From Ostrinia nubilalis (lineage: Eukaryota > Arthropoda > Insecta > Lepidoptera > Crambidae), in NCBI RefSeq assembly GCF_963855985.1, contig NC_087104.1:6014001-6078000 (forward strand): a stretch of DNA of 64,000 nucleotides, written 5' to 3'. Below the pieces are notes generated by a model, which saw nothing but the letters and a program-made list of their open reading frames with translations, had not been told where the DNA came from and ran no database searches. The translations under genes and the position numbers were made by a program. Below, piece after piece: positions 22,503-33,931 of this stretch (position 1 is its first letter; each line of letters opens with the position of its first letter).

Positions 22503-23688
22503 AACTCGGAAGACTGTCTATCTATTGGGTAGTTTACAACATTGTTGTCCTAAATCCGTCATCGAGGAATAGTTATGGAAGATAGTTGACTTTGCTGTTA
22601 TTTTTTAGCTGTGGTTCAAAATAGAGACTGGTTGGCAAATTGCTGCCAATCTGGTGAACCCTTTGGCACGGCACGCGCCGCGGGCAGTTAACATCAAAGA
22701 AATAGATTATTTCGGCTAACGATTTATAATATGTTAGATAGAATATGTTAGAGAATATTTTCTGTTAGACAAAAGTAAAATAATTATGTAAAAATTTAGT
22801 ATCAGTCAATCGTAGAGATATTATCTTATAATTTGAAATCGGTCAGTTACTGTTACTTATGTTAAGATACGATACTTTAAATGAAGTTCAATTAAAAATT
22901 CATTAAACAATGTAAATAATTTTGCTGCATCTATCACCTACCTTATAAGAGTCATAGTTTTTAACACCAAATGAATAACTATGAATCTACTATCGTCCTT
23001 ACTTAAAAGTAACAATGATTAAAATCTTATTAAGGTTAAAAACATAAACGATTGTCATTTTGCATGACGCATTGTTCTGCATTAAGGTTGATGTAACATA
23101 GAGTAAGTTTAAATATACATAATCATTACTCATCAACGAGTGAATCCCTATTTGAAGTTGAGGTTACAAAATTGTTTACTCGAAGGCGCCTTAGAAATAA
23201 TATCTTTATTTTAACCACAACAAAGCTTCAGATTTTATATTTTGATGAGGACTAATTACAATAGAACCGCAAAGTAATTAAAGTGATGATTCAGTCAGTA
23301 GTAATAACAAGTTATTTTTGTAAATTTTATGAAAATAGTTTTCTGTTGTTTTTACTCATTGAAAGCCTTTTACAGTAAAATTTTGACATTAACTTCAAAA
23401 TGAATGAGAGATTTGGTGAGTTATTACAATGCGGAATACATCTTAAACCTTCAATAGATTCAAACCTTATTCGAAAGATCTAGACGTTAAGTTATAAGTC
23501 CTTTAGGCAAATTCTTAATTATGGTAGATTATATTCTGTGACTGTAGGGGAGACCGAAATGAATTGTATTGTTGGGGAGTTGTCGATTTTTGGAAACCTA
23601 ATATCTATCAGTAAGCTCGCAATAGCGCGCATTTGTTATCGAGACTTGAACTGAATACGCGCAAAGTTACGAGCTCTCTAGCCTGTAG

Positions 23689-23821
23689 TTAATAAGTTCC
23701 AAAAAATCGACAATGTCACAACTCCTCTGCGGTCTGGGGAGACCGCAGAGGAGATGTGACATTGTCGATTTTTTGGAACTTATTAATATAGTAGGGGGGT
23801 AGTATTTTTCCCCTACTATAT
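23689..23821. repeat. Two adjacent strong hairpins
   Basis: Hairpin 1 has 47-base arms (23689-23735 and 23740-23786) differing at one position, with a GGGG loop. It includes ttccaaaaaatcgacaatgt and cctctgcggtct. Hairpin 2 (23788-23821) has arms TATAGTAGGGG and CCCCTACTATA. Related words (ggggagacc, gttgtcgatttttggaa) occur just upstream at 23548-23600, so the hairpin probably grew from a local inverted duplication. Confidence 0.85.
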
Positions 23822-24104
23822 TAATTAACATTTTAATATCTATTCATTTAACCGGTCTTAAACTGATTATAATTATCTGTATCATCCTAAAATCGATGTG
23901 TTTTCGCAATAAATCCTTACATTGTTTCGCCATAACAATCGCTCAATGTTTTCGCTAATGTCGGCTGCACCCTGTGTTGTGCGCCGGCGCCGCTTCCGGA
24001 TTCCAGCGAGATTGATGTGGTCTGATCTTGATGTCCCAGTTGTATTGATGACATCATTATATCAGAATCAGTGTCTCTTTTTGAGCTTTTACAGCTTTAG
24101 GCTA

Positions 24105-24160
24105 ACTGGCTAAAATGCCACTTTTCACACTGTATTGTGAAAAGTGGCAGTTTAGCCAGT
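24105..24160. repeat. Hairpin with 24-base arms
   Basis: ACTGGCTAAAATGCCACTTT continuing to TCACA pairs with TGTGAAAAGTGGCAGTTTAG continuing to CCAGT, with one mismatch and a loop of about 6 bases. It lies about 30 bases from another inverted repeat. Confidence 0.8.
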
Positions 24161-24182
24161 ACTATTTATGGTTAGTTTTTTT

Positions 24183-24290
24183 GTGAGCACTTTGCACATA
24201 TGAAAATCTCTGAGATTTTCGACCTTTTTTTCGTCGATAAAAATAGGTCTAGTTTCACCTATTTTCATATGTGCACTTTATCAAGACTCA
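24183..24290. repeat. Inverted repeat with GCACATATGAAAAT arms
   Basis: The arms are 24194-24207 and 24261-24274 (perfect, 14 bases). A weaker outer match (gtgagcactt against aagactcacac) and a small inner hairpin aatctctgagatt add structure. Possibly a MITE remnant. Confidence 0.6.
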
Positions 24291-25038
24291 CACTGTATAA
24301 AATAACAGATCCAGGCTAGTTATTGTTATTATGAAATTGTGATACAATTGGTAACCTACATGGAAAATCAGATGATACGTATTCTGCTGCAAAGCGTAAT
24401 TATCTTACGATCTATCAAACATAGTTCAAGATTACTATAGGAAGAACATAGTTTTCTGTAACATAGTTCAAGTTTAGTATAGGAATGGTACACCTATCAT
24501 AGTTATTCTGTCTGTAACTGATGCGCCACAGCGATACTTTTTTGCTACTACCTCTGTGGCGAATCGAAAGTAACCCCTCATACCTATTTGTTATGGTTGA
24601 TTTGCCACAGAATCGATACGTCACGAAAAAAAGGATGTGCAAATTCGTCTTTATTGTTTTCAATATAAGGATTTTGTATCGACAGTAACCCAAGAAAAAC
24701 ATTCTAGATGTCGCCTAAATAACATCAAGCTTTAAGAACATGCAGATTCAAATTATTCATCTCGTGCGTTGCATGTGTTTTAGTTTCCTATGCTTTAGAA
24801 CCGTGATTTACATGAAGGTCGTGGCTCACGGAGTGCTCAGGGCTCCAAGTTTGACCTAGGCAGGGGTCGTGACGGCGGACTGATTGATCTCAGTAATTAT
24901 TGTACTGGATGCACGAAAACCACGGTTATTAGTGCGTATGCAGAGTACGTTAAACATTATTAGGGTAGTAAAATAATATTTACTCAATTGTTTTTTATAA
25001 AGGACCCATTTATAAAGTACACTAGTACCTACCTATTA

Positions 25039-25158
25039 TAAAGAGAAAAGTTTTGATTGTTTGTATCGAATAGGCAACGATTTGAAAAAAAATTCACCAT
25101 TTGAATCCTACATTATTACTGATGAACATAGACGGTACGGAGTTCGCCAGGTCAGCTA
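25039..25158 (+). mobile_element. Helitron-like 3' remnant, copy 1
   Basis: The string ttttgattgtttgtatcgaa then taggcaacgatttgaaa, ending agttcgccaggtcagcta, matches the 3' portion of non-autonomous Helitrons common in Lepidoptera. The end is worn compared with the copy finishing at 60035. The family assignment is from style and not from a search. Confidence 0.5.
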
Positions 25159-27105
25159 CATTTTCATACAGGATGTAAAAGGACAATGTTAAATAGTATG
25201 AACATAGAACTCTCGATTCGTTATCATTATTTGCTTTTTTGAACATACCTTTTTCCCTTGAATGACCTACAATGCTAAAACAGGAATTTAGATGTTCTAA
25301 AATTAGATTCGACTCCCTTAATTTTTTTGCAATAGATAAGTACTACATTAATTTATCCTACTATATCCACGAATCTAATCATTTTGTATGTTTTGATTAT
25401 TTGAATTCCAAAAGACAAATAACCAAAAATAACCTACCATAACTTGTAAAGCAGTTCTTCAATGTTACTTTTATTGTGAAAACACAGGAATTGCCTATTC
25501 GCTTAGAACAAGCAATATGTCTGACAGCCGTTTAACGTACACAATGGCTATCAATCAAGTCTTCAACCTGAACCATTGTTAAATACATTGTAGAAATTAC
25601 ATTGGCGACACTAACGATGCGTGAATTACGATGCGTGTTGTTTGTATTATGTAGTACAAATAAAGGATATGAATATTTAACCCTATATTAAATTAATATT
25701 TTTACCATCTACGTTTTTAGAGTCAATGGAACTATTTTGATTCCATAATATTAGTTTTTTCCTTGTCTCCATGACCATCTGATTTTCCTGTGTGCTCGCT
25801 TATAATGGGTTATTAACTGCCAGGTAGAATCTGAACCCTTCTAACCCACTGTATGTTTGTCAGGAAATACATGAAATTGCATACCTACTGGCCCGGGGGA
25901 ACCAGTGGGTTATGTGAGACTCTCCCTGCCAGAAGGGCAGGGTGACCCAGTGTTAGTTGAAAAAACTAATTTAATTTTTCGGATTCGATTAATGTCCAGT
26001 TTTATCGAGGCACTAAAAAGTTTCTTTTTAAACGGTCAGTAAACTTATTAAATCGATTTTTCTACTGCTTTCTATGTAAGACCAATGTAAGTTCTTCTAT
26101 CCACCTACAACACTATGCTTGTTGAAAAGATATGCAAATAAATATTTCTAGATTAGGTGAAGTTGGTAGCTTGTTTAGCACAAGTGAATGCGGGTGGAAT
26201 ATTGTAATCTGGTATTAAATCACAGCTAAGTTGTATTTACGATGTTGAAAGCTCGCCTCTGGCAACACCGGGGATCCGCGCCCTCTGACGGCGAAATAAA
26301 TAACGCTCTGATAAGATTTAGTGGGTAAGTACACATTATAAACTATAGACAAAGCTATAGAATAGCTTGATTGGAATGACAGATAATAAATATAACAGCT
26401 TCTACTCAATAAACTGAAATTAACTCTTAATTTTCAAAAAGATAGAAAACTCAAGCCTTTGCTTTCATTAGTTTGAATTTCAATATTGACCAATTATTAC
26501 AGATTTGGTATATAATATTTTTAGTGTAGATTTATAGAGTCGTTACATGACATAGAACTTGTCTTGAAAGAATGTGTACTTAGATACATAGAATCAAAAG
26601 TCCAAAAAATAATTATAACAATTTTCCCTGACCCGCCAATATTATCTACGCTAAACCAGGGCTATAAATTCTTTTCGTATAGCATCAAATAAAACTATAG
26701 TCATGCGAGGAAAGCAATAGTTTTTCAATCGTATATCTAGGCTATAAAAATGTATGTGTGTCGACTGATACAACAGTACAACATACACATAAAATGTATG
26801 TATTTATTTATGTAATGTATGACGTATGTGTATGATCGCGAGCCCTCATAAAGTGATTCACATTCCAGACACCATCAGGAAGGACAGGCTGTTTGAAAGA
26901 ATCCGCTAAAAATAACCGTATGGCGCCGAAAACAAAATATTTTTCGCGAAAACACTCGTAAATTCGTCACGACGTGACATATTCGGGAATTCACTTCGAG
27001 TTTCGAAATAACGCTGCGGGTACAATTTATTGTTTTTATGTCACTCCCTTTTTATTTGTTGTCCTGTAAGTTTTTTTAACTGAAAAATCTCTGCAGCGTT
27101 TTAAA

Positions 27106-27425
27106 TCTGACTCCGTAGCTCAACGGGCAGAGTAGCTTGGCGAGAGAAAGGTCGATATTCAATTCCCAGCTGAGGTAATTGATTTTTTCAAGGTTTAAGA
27201 TGAATTTACAAGCAAATACTTAACTTTATTTTTTCGGACAATCAGAGTGAGCAACGCTGCTATGTCCTAACCAAACTGGGAGCAAAATTATACAAAGTGA
27301 TGTGTTCCCCTTGAGAAACAAACCCAAGACCTCCGAGTTGAGAGTCTCACTCTCTTAGTACTGAAACTCGACATCACTCATGCGATACTAAAGGTGTCTG
27401 ATCTTAAAATCAATCGAAAAGTTAA
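27106..27425 (+). mobile_element. tRNA-derived SINE (tRNA-like head at 27109-27178)
   Basis: The head reads tccgtagctcaacgggcaga with an A box TAGCTCAACGGG and, about 30 bases on, a B box-like ggtcgatattcaattcc. The acceptor stem does not pair, so this is not a functional tRNA gene. On the minus strand at about 27313-27355 a second tRNA-like stretch (gactctcaactcggaggtct then tgggtttg) faces it, so the element may be a composite of two tRNA-like ends. Confidence 0.6.
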
Positions 27426-28710
27426 AAAAAAATTTCGTGGTCGTAAATTATACAAAATGTAACGATCTCCACGACCTTGAAGGGAAATGCGGAAAGCGAA
27501 CATAAAGTAATTAAAAAGGAATTTAACGTGCTGTCAAGAGTATTGCATGGCTTTTTTTAATGGTAGACATAAAATTTTGTGAAATATAGCCGCCCCTGAA
27601 ATACCATCATCGTAAATTATTGAAGTATAGTATCGAAATGACACACACGTAGAACGTAAAAAAAGTTGTAGTTTTTCTTCTGAAACCTTCAACGATTCTT
27701 TTCAGTGTGATAAATAACACAAAATGTACCATCTAATTCCGAAATTGCTTAAAAACCATGAGTAGGGTTTTTGTTCATTTCTGTTCCATAATTCTCGAAG
27801 GTTTTAAAAGATTTACTACTTTTAAACAAAGTAGGTACCTAACGAAGGAATAAAAATATTTCCGTATAAGTCATCATATTGTAGAAATTACCTTCATTCT
27901 GTTTGTTGTAAATATTGAGCCATCTTTTGTTTTAGTCCAAGGATATTGTTTCAGTGTTTCACAAAAATTCCAACAAACTACAAACACCTGTCAGTAGCCT
28001 GTTAAAATGTTTGCTAGAATATAATCATAATAAATTGAACTGTTCATGCATAAAAAACGACGATTCAGGTGATTTCATATCTAATGATCATATTAACAAG
28101 TAATTACACCTAATTAGGTACATATTATTACTATCTCTTAGTGAAATTCAGGAGCGTGCTTATTCCGTAACAGTTTCGAATTTCGATGAATCGACTTTTT
28201 TCACTATTTAGGTAATCAAGATGGCAGAGAACATCGCACACATGAAAATCGTTTTTAAATAGTGTATCAGCAAATATTTTTATGTAAACAAACTCTACAA
28301 GGCTACTTGTAACATTATTAAAACGAAAATTCGTAAGGATGGATGGATAATGGCTTTGATTAAAGAATACAATATTATAGTTTATGGTGGCTTATGACGA
28401 CTTGTGACCTATGGCATAAGATCTATTGTTTGTTATCTTTTGTTCGAAAACGGACAAAGTCCAGGTGAAAAGTCGCGAGAAAAAAATATTTCGAAGAAAG
28501 TGCCAGATATTTTGGCGAAACGTCCCAATTCGCACTATCAGTGTTTAGTGAAAGGCAGAATGTGTTACATGCATTATTTGCGATGCGACAAATGTAGTAA
28601 CTGATAAGATAGCGCGTACTTAGCCGTCGCATCGCGAGCACGACGATTTTGGTGTAATGTTGATTTCAAGTGGATACTTGATGACACACTGAAATTTTTT
28701 GCTTCTTAAC

Positions 28711-28916
28711 AAAAGCAAAAATTAATTTACAATTTTTCTTGAGGTGTTGGAATTGCATAGTATTTTTTTATATAGTTACCTACAAAAAGTCATGTCAAAC
28801 ATTGTGGTCTTTTACAAAAGCAAAAATTAATTTACAATTTTTCTTGAGGTGTTGGAATGGCATAGTATTTTTTTATATACCTACAAAAAGTCATGTCAAA
28901 CATTGTGGTCTTTTAC
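28711..28916. repeat. Direct tandem duplication, 105-bp unit, two copies
   Basis: Copy 1 is 28711-28815 and copy 2 is 28816-28916. They differ by one substitution (gaattgcat against gaatggcat) and a 4-base deletion (tatagttaccta against tataccta). Near identity implies a recent duplication. The overlapping 68-residue frame is not a gene. Confidence 0.9.
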
Positions 28917-29100
28917 ATTGCAATTTTGATCTAATTATTCATTAATAGTGTATAGTATCATGTGCAAGCTAACTGTGCTTTAAGTACTCTTTAGCACATC
29001 AAGTATCAAATAGGATGAATTCAGCAAAAAAGTAGATTTTGTGGAAAATGGTTTAAATTAATACTTATTTTGCTTCTGCCGCTACCAATCGATCAACATG

Positions 29101-29166
29101 GAAAGCATTGGGGGAGGCCTATGTTCAGCAGTGGACGTCCTATGGCTGAAATGATGATGATGATAA
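29101..29166 (+). mobile_element. RTE-like LINE 3' end
   Basis: gggggaggcctatgttcagc then agtggacgtcctatggctga, followed by a TGA-repeat tail. This 3' end is very common in moth and butterfly genomes. The body is missing through 5' truncation. Confidence 0.75.
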
Positions 29167-30250
29167 TCTTGCTTCGCCACAGTCAAGTTTATTATCATCC
29201 ACTGACACAATATAATAATCGTGTTGAATCAGATGCCTAATAAAAATAATACTATTTGCACAGATCACCATCATTTTCATAACGATTCGTAACAGAATCC
29301 GCTGCGCACTGACCGAGAATAATCGATGCCAGCGCACGCGGTCTCACTTAACATTCCTATCGGATGTTACTCGCATAATTACTCGAATAAATCATATCGA
29401 ATAATCTATTATTGCAGATTAGCAGCGATTAGCGGTGGCGCCAGATTTGCTATTAGAATGTTATCTACCTACGAAGAAGATGTGAGCCAGTGAGAATTTT
29501 GTAGAGATACAGCGGAATCTAAATTCCTTATGATCGATTCGACGATTTTATCTCTTATTTTGTTCTAGCTAACAAAATAATATATCGAATACCTATGTAA
29601 ACTTGGCTGAGTTTCCTGCGACGCTGCTTCATCTTAGCGGCCTGAAGCAGTTTGCAGTGGTAGAGCTAATTCAAGAAATATTTAATTTTATTACGTCTCA
29701 ATAATTCACTATTGAGAAAATAATTTATTTATATGAATTTTATGATCTTCATAGATAAAAAAGTTGATACATATTTTTTATCCAACGACCTTTTAATTCC
29801 AAACAGATGTTTTGTTCTTCGTAATTCGTGATTTTTTTTTCGTGCCCTTGAATAAACAAACCTATAAAAATATAACTTGCAGATCCGTTTAATGAGTGTA
29901 CTTTAAACTAAATCGTAACAATTTAAAGCTAATTGGTATTGGCTAACCTATTTAATTTGAATTAAATGGGCTCTTTAATTTGTATGTGGGAAACCAAACG
30001 AAATGTCTTATTGTCTTTACGAGATAAGCTATAAAATGAACTAATTTGTTAGACGTGTGTAAACATTCAAATTGGCTATTTTACGTTTGTTACGAACGAC
30101 GTGTGATTAATTGCAAAAAACTACATTCCTTCTTTTTTAAATGGCTGTCATCAATTCAACTAATTAATACTGTTGGTCATTGGGAAGCAGTATAAGATAA
30201 TTATAATGGAATAGTACGGCTTAGTAAGAGCCTTAGTAAATATATTTGCC

Positions 30251-30317
30251 TCATCATCATCATCATTTCAGCCACAGGACGCCCACTGCTGAGCATAGAC
30301 CTCCCCCAATATTCGCC
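30251..30317 (-). mobile_element. RTE-like LINE 3' end, minus strand
   Basis: A TCA-repeat tail (tcatcatcatcatcattt) is followed by cagccacaggacgcccactg then ctgagcatagacctccccca, the reverse of the element end at 29101. Confidence 0.75.
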
Positions 30318-30740
30318 TGATACATGTCAGTTTCAAAACTACGTACCGGCGTTTAAAATTTATAGAACCATATAATGACATAATTTCTTTTACATCATCA
30401 ATGCAATTTTACCGACATACCAAAAAGTGATTCAGAAAATCTTCCTCATTAGAACGTTATCTAATCACAACGTTGAGGAATGCGAATACAAAACAGTGTT
30501 TGTATGCAGTTGATATCACATTTTAGCGTTTTGCAGTATGTTTGCACAAGCTTTAGCGAGCAGATAACTATGGTATCAGGACGTAATTGTGCATATTTTT
30601 ACTTGTTCTAGACTACAATTTTTTTTCTAGACTTTGATAGTGAAGATATTCTTTAAAATATTCCAACCATCAAAGCACGTTTCCAAAAAATATATTATAA
30701 ATACAAGTACATTTTGGATTACTCAAGTGTTGTAAATTAG

Positions 30741-30862
30741 CGTACAGTGAACCATAGTTTCAGCTACCCATTTCTGTTTTTTCTTTTGCTGAAAGTGATA
30801 ATTACTTGCGATAGAACGAGACGACATGACAGGAAATGTGGCTCAGTGAACATTGAACTATC
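30741..30862. mobile_element. Short MITE, ATGGTGATTC family, copy 2 (diverged)
   Basis: It shares cagctacccatttctgttt, gatagaacgagacgacatga and ggctcagtgaac with the relatives at 22366 and 31366. The ends are eroded. Confidence 0.45.
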
Positions 30863-31365
30863 TAATAGTTTTCTGTGAAAAACTGCTATTACTCTCCATA
30901 AACCCTATAAATATCTCTATAATATATCTTAAAATAGGGTCTCTTCTAAAGCGTATTTTTACAGATACTCGTATGTGCCCGTAGTCACGGGTACCTATTC
31001 AATCCCGCAACCGTAACTGACTTAGGTATAGCTACTAAACCATCATCATACTAAATCATCATTGCCATCAAAGTACTACAAGAAAGTGTTTACTTATGTA
31101 TACCACTTTTATACTTGTCTCGATTAAAATATAGTTTTGCGACACGCTTATAAAACCGCTTACACGACGCTGCGTGTAAACAGGCATGATTTATGAGGTG
31201 CCACTGACAGCTTGTTGAAACTACGGGAATCTTTATGGTGACATACGCTATGCAATGAAGGATTTTACAGACTTTGCCTTGAACCAGATATCGTCCCTTA
31301 GCTAACAACACCGCGTAAGTCATTTTTACCAACTTTCATAAAAATGGACATAGAAAAGGACCTAC

Positions 31366-31489
31366 ACACGGCCACACTGTTAACTATCCATTTCCATGTT
31401 TGCTCTCGCTCTCATCAAATGGTGATTCTTTGCAACAGAACGAGATGACATGACTGGCAATGGGCAGTTAACACTGTTGCCGATAGTAG
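31366..31489. mobile_element. Short MITE, ATGGTGATTC family, copy 3
   Basis: It contains ctctcgctctcatcaaatgg followed by tgattctttg, as in copy 1, flanked by ggccacactgttaact and (inverted) agttaacactgttgccg. The open frames on both strands at 31380-31641 run across it and are unlikely to be genes. Confidence 0.65.
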
Positions 31490-33296
31490 GTACGTCATTG
31501 ATCGGAAAAATATGGACATACATAGAAAAGGACCTAAAGACTTTTGATTTTGTGTTACAAAACAATTATGTAACACACTTCATTGAACGAAAAGTGACAA
31601 TATTTCCCCACCACTGCCACTGGTCTCTGAAATTGGACTAACTCCTCTTACAATTTCTACAGTCACGAGCATGTTGCGTTTATTTACCCACAGTCAATTT
31701 CTTCCCACCAAAATTCCTTTTACGATCTCCACCGAAGCAAACCGCAAAGATATTTGAAGTCTTCATACAGAATCGAAAACAAACATGTCCAGACTAAACA
31801 AAAGTGCAGTCGCCAGAAAATATACGACACGTCAGACATCTGACATCAATTCGCAAGCTCTGGTGTACATCCAGAATTGTTCTGTATGTCCATACAATAT
31901 TTTAACGAGCAGTGTGCTCAAATATTTACAGTGAAAACAACAGCTTTCTCTTTCATTTTATTTTCGTTTGTTGTGAGTGTATAAAGCGGTAAAATACACA
32001 TCTACCACTTACTATACATACCACTTATTATACATTATGTATAATTTTGAGACTGATCAGTGCAACAATTTGCATCGACTCTTGACGACTCTACTTAGAA
32101 AAACAGTATCAATACTCAAGTTACCAAATTCATAGAAGACGAAGGTAATAATTCCTTTTCACTAAGATATAATAGTCAAAACCATAACCTTATTTATTAC
32201 CATCTTCATACGGCCCTTTGCTGTATTAAAGTATCCTAATTGACCGTAATCGCTTTTACCCTTGAGCTTAACAAATTGCCCATCGTCAAAGCTAACACTC
32301 TACTTAAACCCTTAAAGCCATAGAACCTACACCAATGGTATTTATAGTATTCTCTGGCATGAATCACGTTTAAATTAATACACATATCGTCGACATTATA
32401 TTTCAACGCCTACGTAGTTTTTCCTGATCTGAATGGAGCAGTAAATATCCTTACATCACTCCTAATCCGAGAATACACATGACCACAATCCCATTTTGTA
32501 TGAATTAGTGGCATTAGGTGAATCATTGTTGGAGTTTAGTAGTTGAAATTTAATGTATCATTCATCTTTCAAACAACTCAATAAAGTATTTAAATAATTT
32601 AAGAATGCTTCTTGGTCTATTGATTTAGTTTCCTTCTATGACGATTACCAACTACCATAATTGTATTTATCGGTTTTATAAATGCCATTAAAATAAATTT
32701 AAACTTATAAACAGCATGTCATTCATCTTACACGAATGTTTATTTATAATTTAAACTTTTCTGCAATCAAACATTTTAGATCCTCAGGAGTTTTCCGTTT
32801 TCCTTACACTTACATACATTTAAACTGAAAGAAGTTTCATTAATATGTTTGTACTTACTGACACATACAATCTAAAAAACCAAACAAAATTGTTTCTTTG
32901 AAAATAAATAACAAGACAGAATGAAAGCATTCCTGAAACGACTGTAAAATCTTGAAAATGTTAAAATCTTGAAAACATACAGTCATTTATTGAAACGTAA
33001 AAAATAAATACAAAGGTAAAAATACAACGGTATCTGAATGGCATTGTAAACTTTACCTTTTTCCGAATGCATTAAGACGTCATCACTCTCTGAAACAAAT
33101 GACGCACGTCATCGATTGTTTGAAGTTTGGATTCGATCGCTCACGGTCAAAGTTTTCGGTTTTTACACGACGCGATTTTTCTTGCGATAAAGTGACAGTA
33201 TGTCATTTTAAACTTATTTTTTTTAACTTGTTAAATATCTAGTGTTACACTTTATCTCTCTAGTGTTAGGGCATCAGACATCATTAAACTTTAACC

Positions 33297-33345
33297 TGCC
33301 CTGCGAAACAGGTCATGACCTTCTGATGATGACCTTCGCAGGGCA
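33297..33345. repeat. Hairpin TGCCCTGCGAA...TTCGCAGGGCA
   Basis: The 11-base arms are perfect. The loop carries the palindrome GGTCATGACC. The role is unknown; it may be a MITE core. Confidence 0.65.
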
Positions 33346-33793
33346 TATCCTGTAGTTAGGATATAAATAACACTGCTCTATGTCTTAATCAAACTGAAAA
33401 CACAAAGACATTTTTCAAATTGTGTACCTTGCCTGTGTTCAATAAAGTTAGATATTTAGAAAACTTTTAATAATAGGCTTTTTTCTTTACATTAAGATGA
33501 TAAATTACGGCAATTTTTCTATCAAGTCATAATATTAAGTACTTGCAATTACAATACCATTTTTTTATATACCTGCAAATCGTTACCAATACGATTATCG
33601 CTGCGTGTAAATCACTTACGCCTGCTATTGTCGTAAACCTGGCCAACCTGCCACTACGTTTGAAGTCCACTTTACGGCTGACTTTGACGTTTTGCGAGCC
33701 GTCACGTATTTTTAACCTTTGTTTCCGCAAGCAGTCGCAGTGTTACATGAATGGGGTTGAATTTAAAATCTCCATCAGTTTTGAATTAAACAA

Positions 33794-33931
33794 TTAGGCT
33801 GAGTTGCTGCACCGTACTTGCACCACCTTATTTTAACTATAAAAATAACAATAACCGGTGCTTTTTGTATGGAGTTTGACAGATTTTTGACGTTTGCCAA
33901 AGTTAAATAAGATGGTGCAACTCAGCCTTTA
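33794..33931 (+). mobile_element. MITE, GGCTGAGTTGCACCA family, copy 3
   Basis: It runs from TTAGGCTGAGTTGC to gatggtgcaactcagccttt, with the family core tttttgtatggagtttgaca. An extra duplicated bit near the left end (gctgcaccgtacttgcacca) makes it about 20 bp longer than the others. Confidence 0.85.

Noticed and set aside
27109..27178. Possible tRNA gene
   Set aside because: A and B boxes are visible, but the acceptor stem does not pair and the sequence continues into a SINE body.
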